Assembly: GCA_965603205.1 (NCBI GenBank)
Contig: CBFDCC010000008.1
Span: forward strand, 1-64,000
DNA from: Temperatibacter sp965603205
GTDB lineage: Bacteria > Pseudomonadota > Alphaproteobacteria > Sphingomonadales > Kordiimonadaceae
Direction of reading: 5' to 3'
DNA length: 64,000 bases
Both the position numbers and the translations under genes were made by a program. Shown here piece after piece: positions 17,982-27,462 of the stretch; position 1 is the stretch's first letter, and every line of letters starts with the position of its first letter. The notes below the pieces were generated by a model, which made no database searches, was not told where the DNA came from, and was given only the letters and a program-made list of their open reading frames with translations.

Positions 17982-19097
17982 CTAATGATTACTAGTAGCA
18001 GCAGCCGCTTCAATAGCAGCAGCTTTTTCTTCTACAAGCTCGACAACATGATCGACAAGCTTGTCATCTGTGATTTTATGGTCCGTCACACCAGATAGAT
18101 ACACCATATGAGTACCGTTGCCACCACCTGTTATACCAATATCAGTTTCTTTGGCTTCACCGGGGCCGTTCACAACGCAGCCGATGATAGACAGACTAAG
18201 AGGCGTATGAATATGGCTAAGGCGCTCTTCTAAAAGCTCAACTGTTTTAATAACAGGATAGGCTTGGCGTGCACAGCTAGGGCAAGATATAATCTGTACG
18301 CCGCGATGACGCAGGCCCAATGATTTTAGCATTTCATAGCCGACTTTAACTTCTTCTTCTGGCGCAGCCGATAGGGACACACGGATCGTATCACCTATTC
18401 CAGCCCAAAGCAGTGATCCCATACCGATAGATGACTTCACCGTACCACCGCGTAGGCCGCCAGCCTCTGTAATACCCAGATGCAGTGGATAATCACAAGC
18501 CTCAGCAAGACCATGATAAGCAGCGACCGCTAGAAAGATATCGGATGCTTTGACACTGATCTTGAAATTAGTAAAATCATTATCTTCTAAAAGACGGGCA
18601 TGATCCAATGCGCTTTCAACCAACGCCTCTGGGCAAGGCTCGCCATATTTCTCTAGTAAATGCTTTTCCAGCGAACCACCATTCACACCAATACGCATGG
18701 AGCAACCATTAGCCTTAGCAGCACGCACCACCTCAGCCACACGCTCGGGTGATCCTATGTTGCCGGGATTAATCCGCAGGCAAGCCGCACCTGCGTCAGC
18801 AGCTTCTAGCGCACGTTTATAATGGAAATGAATATCAGCAACGATCGGCACGCCAGCTTCTCTGCAAATCTCGGGCATGGCAGCTGTGCTAGCTTCATCA
18901 GGACATGACACCCGCACAATATCAACACCGGCTTCAACAGCGCGATGGATCTGTGCCAGCGTTGCTTTGGCGTCAGAAGTTAATGTATTCGTCATCGTCT
19001 GTACCGTAATGGGCGCGTCGCCACCAACAGGTACATTCCCAACCATAATCTGGCGGGATTTTCTACGGACTACATCTCTCCACGGGCGAAGGCTCAT
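17982..19097 (-). CDS. ispG: 4-hydroxy-3-methylbut-2-en-1-yl diphosphate synthase
   Basis: This 371-residue protein has the IspG TIM-barrel start (VRRKSRQIMVGNVPVGG) and the C-terminal iron-sulfur ligands (ISCPSCAR and a later Cys in IGCVVNGPGEAKETDIG). It reduces the cyclic diphosphate MEcPP to HMBPP in the non-mevalonate isoprenoid pathway, using a 4Fe-4S cluster. The C-terminal end is alanine-rich. The ribosome site is weak. Gene order next to hisS is common in Alphaproteobacteria. Confidence 0.97.
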   Translation of the reverse strand: MSLRPWRDVVRRKSRQIMVGNVPVGGDAPITVQTMTNTLTSDAKATLAQIHRAVEAGVDIVRVSCPDEASTAAMPEICREAGVPIVADIHFHYKRALEAADAGAACLRINPGNIGSPERVAEVVRAAKANGCSMRIGVNGGSLEKHLLEKYGEPCPEALVESALDHARLLEDNDFTNFKISVKASDIFLAVAAYHGLAEACDYPLHLGITEAGGLRGGTVKSSIGMGSLLWAGIGDTIRVSLSAAPEEEVKVGYEMLKSLGLRHRGVQIISCPSCARQAYPVIKTVELLEERLSHIHTPLSLSIIGCVVNGPGEAKETDIGITGGGNGTHMVYLSGVTDHKITDDKLVDHVVELVEEKAAAIEAAAATSNH

Positions 19098-19236
19098 ATC
19101 ACAACTCTACTGTAAAATATTCAGGAGGTATACATGATTAAGCCAGCGTAAAAGCGCAAGAGAAAAGCGCTTAAAATCCATAATATTTATGATTTCAGTC
19201 AAAATCAGGGGAAATTGTGGTGTTTTTATCAAAATT

Positions 19237-19252
19237 GCCCTCTATGGAGGGC
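19237..19252 (-). terminator. Short terminator-like hairpin after the RodZ-like gene
   Basis: GCCCTC (19237-19242) and GAGGGC (19247-19252) form a 6-bp GC-rich stem with a four-base loop, eight bases past the stop. On the minus strand AATTTT follows, so it may terminate weakly before ispG. Confidence 0.45.
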
Positions 19253-19259
19253 TACCCTA

Positions 19260-19700
19260 TTAACGACTAGATAGCGTTATCCCTAGAATAGTAGGCTGAT
19301 TATTCTCACTTTGAGCCTGAGCCATATATGTCATGCTGACAACAATGGCTGTCACACCAAATAATGCCTTCATCCACGCAGGCAGTAGATTGCGCTTAAC
19401 TGGCATTACATCTGGGCAATCAAATTGCGCTTGGTCTGGCATGTTAAAATATTCGCGAAAACTATGAACGACTTGATCAGCGTCCATACCCAGCGAATTT
19501 GCGTAATTGCGCACAAAGCCCACAGCAAAAGCTTGCTCTGGTAATTCAGTAGAAATGCCTTCTTCTATCGCGTGAAGATATACAGAGCGGATGCAAGTAT
19601 CATCTGCTAGCTCTGCTATCGTGCGCCCCATCGCTTCACGTTGCAGCTTCATTTGGCTGCCAATATAGTCTCCAACATTACGGTCTAATACTTCGACCAT
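19260..19700 (-). CDS. Short RodZ-like protein: HTH_25 domain plus membrane segment
   Basis: An N-terminal helix-turn-helix of the RodZ type is visible (GSQMKLQREAMGRTIAELAD, then AFAVGFVRNYANSLGMDAD). A short basic linker and one membrane segment (about residues 108-130) follow, and the protein ends after about 15 more residues. RodZ connects MreB to the envelope and usually has a periplasmic DUF4115 domain, which is absent here. An ATG at 19700 with AAGGA upstream is preferred over the GTG three bases earlier. It could still be a RodZ ortholog, or a separate small membrane regulator. Confidence 0.75.
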   Translation of the reverse strand: MVEVLDRNVGDYIGSQMKLQREAMGRTIAELADDTCIRSVYLHAIEEGISTELPEQAFAVGFVRNYANSLGMDADQVVHSFREYFNMPDQAQFDCPDVMPVKRNLLPAWMKALFGVTAIVVSMTYMAQAQSENNQPTILGITLSSR

Positions 19701-19925
19701 CACATTGTTCCTTTTGCCCCTTGAATATTATCTCGCGCTAATACTCAACCCATTAATATAGGACGCATTTTGAAATTTATGTTTCTTCATAAATACAGCC
19801 CTGTGTTTTATTACTCAAAACAACTCACATACTATAGCGCACCATGAAGAATCTTTCTAAGGATAGAGTCAAACAATTTAAAATTTTAAACACCCTTAGG
19901 GTTACTTTAACAATTTATAGGCGAT

Positions 19926-22187
19926 CTAAAGGCTAATTTCGTGATCTTTGGCGAAAAACATTAACGAATCGCGAATCGAATGTTCTGCAGAATCTAAGCT
20001 AGAAATCATAAAATTCTGCAAAATTTTAAGGTCTACAGTGCGAATCATGCGCTTAACTGGCCCCACAGTCATTGGTGAAATAGATAATTTTTTCAGGCCT
20101 ATGCCAACAAGTGCTAATGCCTCTATGGGGCGCCCGCCCATCTCGCCACATAATGTGACAGGCACACCAGCCGCGTCACAAGCTTCAAACACAGACCTTA
20201 AGAAACGTAACACTGATGGCGCTAGTAAATCATATCTATTGGTTAATTTGGGACTACCGCGATCGCAAGCAAAAAAGAATTGCATCAAATCATTAGTGCC
20301 AATGGATAAGAAATCCACTTCCTTTAATAACAAGTCCATCTGCCAAGCCAGTGACGGCACCTCTAACATGCAGCCAACCTTAATGTTTTTGGGCAGAGGT
20401 TTGCCATGTTTTTTACAGCGTTCTATTTCCATATTTAAGATGGCCTTACAGCGCCTAAGTTCTGACACCTCAGCAATCATCGGAAACATTACCGATAGGT
20501 CCCTATTTGCAGCCGCATATAAAAGCGCCCTAAGCTGATACCGTAGCAACGCGGGTCGATCCAGCGACACGCGAATAGCACGCCACCCCATAGCAGGGTT
20601 TTCCTCTTCAACCCTCGGCAAGAACCCGACCTGCTTGTCACCGCCAACATCTAATGTTCTAAAGACAACTGGCTTATCACCCGCCACATCTAACACTTCC
20701 GAGTATATTTTATGCTGCTCAGTAACTCTAGGCAAGGTGTGAGATACAATGAAATGAAATTCAGTGCGGTAAAGACCAATACCTGCCGCTCCAGTGCGCT
20801 CTAGACCTGGCAAATCAACTAGAAGGCCTGCGTTTAACATCAGCGTCACCTCCGCGCCATCGATCGTTGTTGCGGGTAGTGCTTTATCAGTCTCAAATTC
20901 AGCTAATTCTTTTTCGTGGGCTGCAATCGCGGCTTGATAATTCTCAACAACATCATCAGAGGGGCGCACATAAGCGTGTCCTGCACGCGTATCAAGCACA
21001 AGGAAGTCACCATCCTTAATATTTTTATTAATGCCAGAAACACGACCAAGAATAGGAATATCCATAGCGCGAGCAATGATGGTCACATGGGCTGTTTGCG
21101 ACCCATCCTCTAGGAGCACACCCTTGATGAACATAGGGTCATAATCCAAAAGGTCCGCAGGCCCTATGGATCTAGCCACGATAATTGAAGCCTCTGTGAG
21201 AGTTTCATGAGCATCTTCTGCAACACCCTGAATGATACGAATTAACCTATTGGCTAAATCATCCAAATCGTAGAAACGTTCACGCAGATATGTATCGCGA
21301 ACCTCGGCCATGCGCACTTTATGTTCTTGTTGAATTTTTTGAACGGCGGCATCTGCTGTTAGGCCTGTATTAACGGCGTCCTGTATTTTTTTATGCCAGC
21401 CTCGATCATAAGCAAACATACGGAAGGTCTCTAGCACTTCACGATGTTCCCCCCCATGCAGTAGCTCAGGATGATCAATCATCTCATCAAGCTGTGTGCG
21501 CAGAGTAGACATAGCATCATCAAGGCGTTCTTGCTCTAACGCAACATCGTCAGCTACTGTTTTACTGACCGTTACTTTAATTTCGTGAAAAACCGCTTTA
21601 CCTGCAGCAACACCGTCAACGAGCTTAAGTCCGTCAAGTGCGATTGGTCGCCCCATGGCCACGGCACCGTCTTGCAGTTCATCCTTGTCCACAAGTTCGG
21701 CGCTGTCGGTTAGCTCTGCAATTACCATGGCAATGGTTTGCAAAACCTCAACCTCTTCGGCTGAGTAACGTCTTGATGTGATGTTTTGTACCACCATAAC
21801 GCCGCGCACTTGACCTGAGCGCATAACTGGTACGCCTAGAAAACTGTGATAAATATCCTCGCCTGTTTCAGGACGATAAGAAAACCGTGGATGCTGCGGT
21901 GCCTCTGATAGATTAAGAGGCATGCCGCGTTCTGCCACAAGACCAACAAGCCCCTCACCCGCTTGCATACGCGTTTGGTGAACAGCCTCTTCCTTTAGAC
22001 CTTCGGTGGCAAATAACTCTAATACGCCGCCAGCGCGGACCAGATAGACAGAACAAACCTCAGCGACCATGTTCTGCGCAATAACATGCACGATACGGCC
22101 AAGCCTAGCCTCTACTGTGCCACCACTAGCCATAACGCCGTGCAGGCGTCTCAGCAGCAGTCTTGGTTGACTAACGATTTCGATCAA
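19926..22187 (-). CDS. ptsP: Phosphoenolpyruvate--protein phosphotransferase of the nitrogen PTS (EI-Ntr)
   Basis: This 753-residue protein has an N-terminal GAF domain (about 1-165), then the EI module: the swivelling domain with the phosphorylated histidine in TAHVTIIAR (about 365) and the PEP-binding barrel with LYRTEFHF and CGEMGG. It transfers phosphate from PEP to NPr, and from there to EIIA-Ntr, a regulatory cascade that senses nitrogen and potassium status. The start is a TTG with GAGGGAG close upstream. Two inverted repeats lie just before the gene. No npr or ptsN is in the window. Confidence 0.96.
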   Translation of the reverse strand: MIEIVSQPRLLLRRLHGVMASGGTVEARLGRIVHVIAQNMVAEVCSVYLVRAGGVLELFATEGLKEEAVHQTRMQAGEGLVGLVAERGMPLNLSEAPQHPRFSYRPETGEDIYHSFLGVPVMRSGQVRGVMVVQNITSRRYSAEEVEVLQTIAMVIAELTDSAELVDKDELQDGAVAMGRPIALDGLKLVDGVAAGKAVFHEIKVTVSKTVADDVALEQERLDDAMSTLRTQLDEMIDHPELLHGGEHREVLETFRMFAYDRGWHKKIQDAVNTGLTADAAVQKIQQEHKVRMAEVRDTYLRERFYDLDDLANRLIRIIQGVAEDAHETLTEASIIVARSIGPADLLDYDPMFIKGVLLEDGSQTAHVTIIARAMDIPILGRVSGINKNIKDGDFLVLDTRAGHAYVRPSDDVVENYQAAIAAHEKELAEFETDKALPATTIDGAEVTLMLNAGLLVDLPGLERTGAAGIGLYRTEFHFIVSHTLPRVTEQHKIYSEVLDVAGDKPVVFRTLDVGGDKQVGFLPRVEEENPAMGWRAIRVSLDRPALLRYQLRALLYAAANRDLSVMFPMIAEVSELRRCKAILNMEIERCKKHGKPLPKNIKVGCMLEVPSLAWQMDLLLKEVDFLSIGTNDLMQFFFACDRGSPKLTNRYDLLAPSVLRFLRSVFEACDAAGVPVTLCGEMGGRPIEALALVGIGLKKLSISPMTVGPVKRMIRTVDLKILQNFMISSLDSAEHSIRDSLMFFAKDHEISL

Positions 22188-22202
22188 TTATCTCCCTCAA
22201 AT

Positions 22203-22237
22203 CATCTCCCCCGAGATGTTCGATCACGATTGTGATC
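22203..22237 (-). promoter_or_regulatory. Two adjacent inverted repeats upstream of ptsP
   Basis: CATCTC-CCCC-GAGATG (22203-22218) and GATCAC-GATT-GTGATC (22222-22237) are both perfect 6-bp inverted repeats, 16 to 50 bases before the TTG start of ptsP. They could be an operator or consecutive leader hairpins. No known regulator can be named from these sequences. Confidence 0.45.
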
Positions 22238-22308
22238 TTAATGCTGGGCATTATATATAGGTTTGAACTGTGTCAAACAAGTCCTCAGATAAAAGAAGTG
22301 TTATAAAT

Positions 22309-23322
22309 TTATGAAACCAGATAATCGCGTGCCTGTTCAACAAGCTCTTCCATGATTTCAGAAACTGGTTGTTCTTTCTTTACCATACCTACGCTTTGGC
22401 CAGCCATTACGGAACCGTTTTCAACGTCACCATCCACAACAGCACTACGTAGAGCGCCGACCCAGAATTTTTCAATTTCAAGCTGAGCTTCTTCTTGCTC
22501 AAACTCTCCAGCCTTAAACTTCGACACGATTTCGCTCTGACGGGCCATAAATTCTTCTGTGCCTTTGTTTTTAAGGGCGCGAACAGGGATAACAGGAAAG
22601 CGCGGATCAACTTGGGCTGAAGCCACAGCATCACGCGCATTGCCGCGAATAAAGGCTTTTTTGAAATTCTCATGGGCTACACATTCAACAGAGGCCACAA
22701 AGCGTGTACCTAGCTGCACACCAGACGCCCCCTGCTCTAAGAAAGAAGCAACCATCTCGCCGCGGCCAATACCACCAGCAACAAAGACTGGCACTAAATC
22801 CTTAAGCACTGGCAAGATTTCTTGCGCGAGGACGGATGTTGATACGGGTCCAATATGGCCGCCTGCTTCACTACCCTCAATAACAATAGCGTCCGCACCA
22901 GAACGCACTAGCTTTTTGCCCATAACGGCTGTGGGTGCAAAGCACATGATCTTTGCGCCAAATTCTTTAATAGCAGCAATCGCAGCACCTGACGGCACAC
23001 CACCAGCCAAAACTACATGAGTAACATTATGCGCGCCACACACACCAATAAGATCCATCAAATCAGGATGCAATGTAATTAAATTTACACCGAAAGGCTT
23101 GTCTGTTAGCGCACGTGTCGCCTCAATTTCAGCGGCAAGTTGTTCAGTATTCATACCGCCACATGCAATAACACCAAATCCACCAGCATTAGAGATTGCA
23201 GCCACTAAATTACGCTCTGACACCCATGACATAGCACCAGCAAGGATCGCATATTTGCTGCCTAAAAACTCAGTGCCGCGTTTCCATAATTTATCTAAGT
23301 TTTCTTGGCCTGCGCTCATCAT
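22309..23322 (-). CDS. Nitronate monooxygenase-family FMN protein (2-nitropropane dioxygenase-like)
   Basis: This TIM-barrel flavoprotein has the family features AILAGAMSWVSERNLVAAIS at the N-terminus, EGSEAGGHIGP (the catalytic-histidine region, around residue 155) and FVAGGIGRGEMVASFL with QLGTRFVAS for FMN phosphate binding. Members oxidise nitronates; related enzymes include FabK-type enoyl reductases, so the substrate is not certain. The ATG at 23322 has GGGAG seven bases upstream and is preferred over the TTG at 23349. It follows lysC by 38 bases and may share its transcript. Confidence 0.85.
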   Translation of the reverse strand: MMSAGQENLDKLWKRGTEFLGSKYAILAGAMSWVSERNLVAAISNAGGFGVIACGGMNTEQLAAEIEATRALTDKPFGVNLITLHPDLMDLIGVCGAHNVTHVVLAGGVPSGAAIAAIKEFGAKIMCFAPTAVMGKKLVRSGADAIVIEGSEAGGHIGPVSTSVLAQEILPVLKDLVPVFVAGGIGRGEMVASFLEQGASGVQLGTRFVASVECVAHENFKKAFIRGNARDAVASAQVDPRFPVIPVRALKNKGTEEFMARQSEIVSKFKAGEFEQEEAQLEIEKFWVGALRSAVVDGDVENGSVMAGQSVGMVKKEQPVSEIMEELVEQARDYLVS

Positions 23323-23360
23323 AGATTCTCCCATAAACTGTTTAGTCAATCTTAGTTATA

Positions 23361-24611
23361 TTAAAGCGTTTCTTCTTCTGCGTCATCCGCGTCAAGACCA
23401 TAAGCCGTATGCAGCGAGCGAACAGCAAGCTCTGTATAAGCTGCATCAATAATAACACTAATCTTAATTTCAGATGTCGAAATAACCTGAATATTGATAC
23501 CTTTTTCAGACAAAGTATCAAACATTTTTTGCGCCACGCCTGCGTGAGATCGCATACCAACACCAATCACCGACACCTTGACCACATCAGTATCACTATC
23601 AATACGACGCGCACCAATGAGCTCTGGATTAGCCTCAAGCGCCTTCATAGCGCGCGCTAGATCATCCTCTGGCACCGTGAATGTCACATCAGTTTCACCT
23701 GCCGCTTTTGCTGCACTTTGAACGATCATATCAACATTAACACCAGCTTCAGCTAATGGTCTAAATAACTGTGCTACACGCCCTGGCACATCTGTCATGC
23801 CGCGCAATGTCACTTTGGCTTCACCGCGCGTGAAGGCGATACCACTTACTACTTCTTGTTCCACAATTTCATCCTCACCAACTACCATAGTTCCTGGGGT
23901 GTCTTCAAAAGAAGACCTTACCTGCGTTCTTACACCATATTTCATTGCCAGCGCTACAGATCTAGTCTGCAGTACCTTAGCGCCTTGCGATGCCATTTCT
24001 AACATCTCTTCGTATGTTATCTTAGCCAGCTTGCGGGCTTTGGGTACGACACGAGGGTCTGTTGTATAAACCCCATCAACATCTGTATATATATCACATC
24101 TATCAGCTTTAACCGCTGCGGCTATTGCCACGGCTGATGTATCACTACCGCCACGGCCTAATGTGGCAATGCGGCCATCAACTGTCACACCTTGGAAACC
24201 TGCGACAACCGCGACGCGGCCTTCTGCAAAACATTTCTCAAGATTTTCAGTCTTTATTTCCTCAATCCGCGCTGCACCATGATCATCACTAGCGATAATT
24301 GGCACTTGCCAACCAAGGAATGAACGTGCTGGTATACCCAGCTCCTGCAAACAAATTGACAACAGACCAACTGTGATTTGCTCACCCGCAGCAACCACCG
24401 TGTCATATTCACGCGCGTCATGCATAGGGGCCGCATCACGAGCATACCCCACAAGTGTATTAGTCATGCCTGACATGGCTGATAAAACAACCGCCACTTC
24501 ATGGCCTTCATCAACCGCAACTTTAACCCGCTGAGCTACATTTTTAATGCGCTCAACATCGCCAACGGATGTGCCACCAAATTTCTTTACTATTCTTTGT
24601 TTACTACCCAC
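23361..24611 (-). CDS. lysC: Aspartate kinase
   Basis: This 416-residue protein has the amino-acid kinase domain (VKKFGGTSVGDVERI at the start, DVDGVYTTDPR near residue 175) and two C-terminal ACT domains. It phosphorylates aspartate, the first step toward lysine, threonine and methionine, and is normally inhibited by end products through the ACT domains. The start is GTG with a weak AGG upstream. It is divergent from ubiG. Confidence 0.97.
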   Translation of the reverse strand: MGSKQRIVKKFGGTSVGDVERIKNVAQRVKVAVDEGHEVAVVLSAMSGMTNTLVGYARDAAPMHDAREYDTVVAAGEQITVGLLSICLQELGIPARSFLGWQVPIIASDDHGAARIEEIKTENLEKCFAEGRVAVVAGFQGVTVDGRIATLGRGGSDTSAVAIAAAVKADRCDIYTDVDGVYTTDPRVVPKARKLAKITYEEMLEMASQGAKVLQTRSVALAMKYGVRTQVRSSFEDTPGTMVVGEDEIVEQEVVSGIAFTRGEAKVTLRGMTDVPGRVAQLFRPLAEAGVNVDMIVQSAAKAAGETDVTFTVPEDDLARAMKALEANPELIGARRIDSDTDVVKVSVIGVGMRSHAGVAQKMFDTLSEKGINIQVISTSEIKISVIIDAAYTELAVRSLHTAYGLDADDAEEETL

Positions 24612-24771
24612 AATAACAAACCTACATTATATTCAAATTCCATCTTGACGAAGACCTGTGTTACAAGCCAATAAGCTATTGGTATATAATCGCAGGCTCA
24701 CCGTTATCAGGATGGGCGAGCACCTTCATAAGTGTTCACGCCCCTAGACGCAAGTAACTCGGACACCTAAT

Positions 24772-25554
24772 ATGATAATAAATAACGAAAAAGATGATAA
24801 AAATATGTCCAATGTGGCTTCAGGCGCAACTGTAGACCCCGATGAAGTCGCTTTTTTTGCCGCTATTGCAGATAGTTGGTGGGATCCTCACGGACCTTTC
24901 AAACCGTTGCATAAGCTCAATCCAACGCGACTGAAATATATTCGCGAAACTATGTGCGAGCATTTTTCACTAGATCAAAAATCAATAAAGCCTTTTGGTG
25001 GTTTGCGTATTCTAGATATCGGTTGTGGTGGCGGTCTAATTTCTGAACCCATGACCCGACTCGGCGCGAATATGGTCAGTGTTGATGCCTCGATGAAAAA
25101 CATTCGCGTAGCCAGCCTACATGCTGAACAGTCTAATCTCAAAATTGACTACCGTAATGTCACTGCTGAATCTTTAGTTGAAGATGGCGAGAAATTTGAT
25201 GCCATCATCAACATGGAAGTCATTGAGCATGTCGCCGATGTCAGAGCCTATCTAAGCGCCTGTCGAAGCCTGTTAAAAGATGATGGCATTATGCTGGTAT
25301 CTACATTAAATCGCACCGCTAAATCTTGGTTATTTGCCATTGTCGGCGCTGAGCATGTCTTGCGCTGGTTACCTGTGGGTGCCCATGACTGGAATAAGTT
25401 TATGTCGCCAGTCGAATTGACCACAGCCATAGAAACTGCGGGTTTTAAAGGGGACTATCTTACAGGTTTTTCATTTGCGCCATTCTCGGGGAAATGGTCA
25501 CTATCTGAGCGTGATACGGATGTGAATTACGCAATGGCCGCACTACCTATTTAA
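24772..25554 (+). CDS. ubiG: Ubiquinone biosynthesis O-methyltransferase
   Basis: This 260-residue methyltransferase has the UbiG N-terminal signature (FFAAIADSWWDPHGPFKPLH), the S-adenosylmethionine loop LDIGCGGGLISEP (about residues 83-95) and NMEVIEHV. It carries out both O-methylations of ubiquinone synthesis at the membrane surface. The first ATG (24772) and the ATG at 24805 both lack a clear ribosome site, so the exact start is open. It is divergent from lysC and convergent with the DUF1178 gene. Confidence 0.95.
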   Translation: MIINNEKDDKNMSNVASGATVDPDEVAFFAAIADSWWDPHGPFKPLHKLNPTRLKYIRETMCEHFSLDQKSIKPFGGLRILDIGCGGGLISEPMTRLGANMVSVDASMKNIRVASLHAEQSNLKIDYRNVTAESLVEDGEKFDAIINMEVIEHVADVRAYLSACRSLLKDDGIMLVSTLNRTAKSWLFAIVGAEHVLRWLPVGAHDWNKFMSPVELTTAIETAGFKGDYLTGFSFAPFSGKWSLSERDTDVNYAMAALPI

Positions 25555-25562
25555 AAGTAATA

Positions 25563-26069
25563 TTATGCGTCTAACCTTTTTGGCTTGGGCAATGGCAATA
25601 TATCAATACCCTCATCCAATAGCTCTTCGGCTTCATCCTTGGTTGTATCACCATAAATAGGTCGCTCAGCAACTTCGCCATAGTGAATTTTTCGCGCTTC
25701 TTCTGCAAAATCACCACCAACATTATCAAAATTTTCTTCCACATGCTTGGATACTTTATCCAGCATACCACTCAATATTTCTTGAGTTTCATTACTTAAC
25801 TTTGGCACATCCAGTTTTGGTTGCTCTATAGGCTTTGTCGTTTCAGGCACTGTGCTCGTTACCTCAGGCTCAGATAGTACTGGGATAATAATATCTCTAT
25901 TAGATTTGGCCGCAATATTAGGGGCCATAATTGCTTTTTTCACATTTGCAGTGCCACACATAGGGCATTCAACAATACCGCGGGCCTGTTGATCATCATA
26001 ATCAGCACTGGAGCGGAACCAAACTTCAAAACCATGGCTACCATCGCATATGAGATCAAAGACTATCAT
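25563..26069 (-). CDS. DUF1178 family protein
   Basis: This 168-residue protein has the family start MIVFDLICDGSHGFEVWFRS and a zinc-ribbon-like CPMCG. Its other cysteine is in LICDG, so any zinc site would differ from a classic ribbon. The C-terminal half is acidic and includes the conserved EEARKIHYGEVAERPIYG segment. The family is common in Alphaproteobacteria and has no established function. It begins two bases after the stop of the amidase gene, so the two are co-transcribed. Confidence 0.9.
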   Translation of the reverse strand: MIVFDLICDGSHGFEVWFRSSADYDDQQARGIVECPMCGTANVKKAIMAPNIAAKSNRDIIIPVLSEPEVTSTVPETTKPIEQPKLDVPKLSNETQEILSGMLDKVSKHVEENFDNVGGDFAEEARKIHYGEVAERPIYGDTTKDEAEELLDEGIDILPLPKPKRLDA

Positions 26070-26071
26070 GT

Positions 26072-26968
26072 TCAGTATTTAAAGACCTTAACGTTACGTG
26101 TGTGTTGCAGCGAAGGTACTCTTTGCCTCGCCTCACTCACTTTTGCAAGATCAATTTCAGCAAATAGAACCCCAACCCCATCCTTTAACTCGGCGACAAC
26201 CTCGCCCCATGGATCAACCACAAGGCTATGACCATATGTAGAGCGACCTGTTTTATGCAGCCCCACCTGTGCTGGCGCTATGACATAACAACCCGTCTCA
26301 ATGGCCCTAGCGCGGAGTAAACTATGCCAATGCGCCTCGCCTGTTTGCACAGTAAAGGCCGCTGGTATAGATAGTATAGATGCGCCAGCGCTCGCATAGT
26401 CACGGAATAAATACCCAAAACGTAAGTCGTAACAAATACTCATGCCAAGATCGAAATCCAAGCCTAAGTCAGTGTCGGAGACAGAGGCGACAACGCCTTC
26501 TCTTCCTGCGTCATAAAGAGCAGACTCATGATAGCTTTCGCCGCCCGCTAGGTCCACATCAAACAAATGTATCTTGTCATATCGGGCAACAATATCGCCC
26601 ACTGCATTAATCAATAATGAGCGGTTCACAAGACGCGCATCATCTGATTTGATGACAAGAGAGCCAATGAGTATGTAAACGCCATGATCTGCTGCGGACT
26701 GGCACAATGCCTTTAGACCTGGGTCATCATCCTCAAAATAAGTTTTTTCAAGAACACTCGCCCGGTTCATTTCCATAAGGTGGCTGCATTCAGGCGTGGC
26801 AATGAACTTAGCGCCACCATTAACAGCCTCTTCAATAAGCGATAAGATATCTTTGATGTTATCTTCAATCACATTTGAGCTATTTAGCTGTAATAATGCG
26901 ATAGGGCCTTTAAAAGACGAGCCATCTGTAATGGTGGAATTTTTTTGATTATCTGGACGTTCAGCCAA
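26072..26968 (-). CDS. Carbon-nitrogen hydrolase of the Nit family
   Basis: This 298-residue protein shows the nitrilase-superfamily triad: glutamate in ATPECSHLME, lysine in RYDKIHLFDVDL and cysteine in MSICYDLRFGYLFR. The FDVDL segment fits the Nit1/deaminated-glutathione amidase branch, which hydrolyses an amide formed by transaminase side reactions; omega-amidase is the alternative. It is cytosolic. It lies 75 bases after grxC and directly before DUF1178. Confidence 0.9.
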   Translation of the reverse strand: MAERPDNQKNSTITDGSSFKGPIALLQLNSSNVIEDNIKDILSLIEEAVNGGAKFIATPECSHLMEMNRASVLEKTYFEDDDPGLKALCQSAADHGVYILIGSLVIKSDDARLVNRSLLINAVGDIVARYDKIHLFDVDLAGGESYHESALYDAGREGVVASVSDTDLGLDFDLGMSICYDLRFGYLFRDYASAGASILSIPAAFTVQTGEAHWHSLLRARAIETGCYVIAPAQVGLHKTGRSTYGHSLVVDPWGEVVAELKDGVGVLFAEIDLAKVSEARQRVPSLQHTRNVKVFKY

Positions 26969-27043
26969 TGCTCTACCCCTTTTTACCTTATACTTATATT
27001 AAGGTAAAAAGTCGATATAGCCAAGCGTTAAACGCCCTAGCAA

Positions 27044-27307
27044 TCAACCTGCGACAGTCAATAAGAGTGTTAAACCCCCATCTCCATCAAGATCATATAA
27101 ATCATCGCAACCACCGATATGATTACCATTTATAAATATTTGAGGCACACTAGTACGACCACCTGATTTTTCACGCATTTCAGCGCGCAATGATGGATTT
27201 AGATCAATGAGGATTTCTCTGTAAGACAAGCCTTTTTGATCGAAAAGTGCTTTAGCACGATAACAAAAAGGGCAAAGATTAGAACTATAAACAACAATAT
27301 CAGACAT
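27044..27307 (-). CDS. grxC: Glutaredoxin 3
   Basis: This 87-residue protein has the dithiol active site CPFC near the N-terminus, the TSVPQIFING glutathione-binding segment and GGCDDL. It reduces disulfides with glutathione in the cytoplasm and can donate electrons to ribonucleotide reductase. The length is normal. It sits in the usual comF-grxC-nitrilase order. Confidence 0.96.
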   Translation of the reverse strand: MSDIVVYSSNLCPFCYRAKALFDQKGLSYREILIDLNPSLRAEMREKSGGRTSVPQIFINGNHIGGCDDLYDLDGDGGLTLLLTVAG

Positions 27308-27462
27308 AATTATAAAACACCGAAAACTTAATCTAATGACATAGACGCCATATATGCAGGTAGCACATATAAAGAGAATACACAGAATTATTTAATAGGA
27401 AGTAAAAAAGAAGAGACAATTTTAGTAAAAAATTTTATATTCAAGTTAATACGAAGAGAATA

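Noticed and set aside
19121..19152. Good ribosome site (AGGAGG) and ATG followed by a five-codon frame
   Set aside because: It is upstream of ispG on the opposite strand with no gene downstream; probably chance.
22559..23020. 153-codon frame antisense to the nitronate monooxygenase-like gene
   Set aside because: It mirrors a conserved flavoprotein gene and has no start signal.
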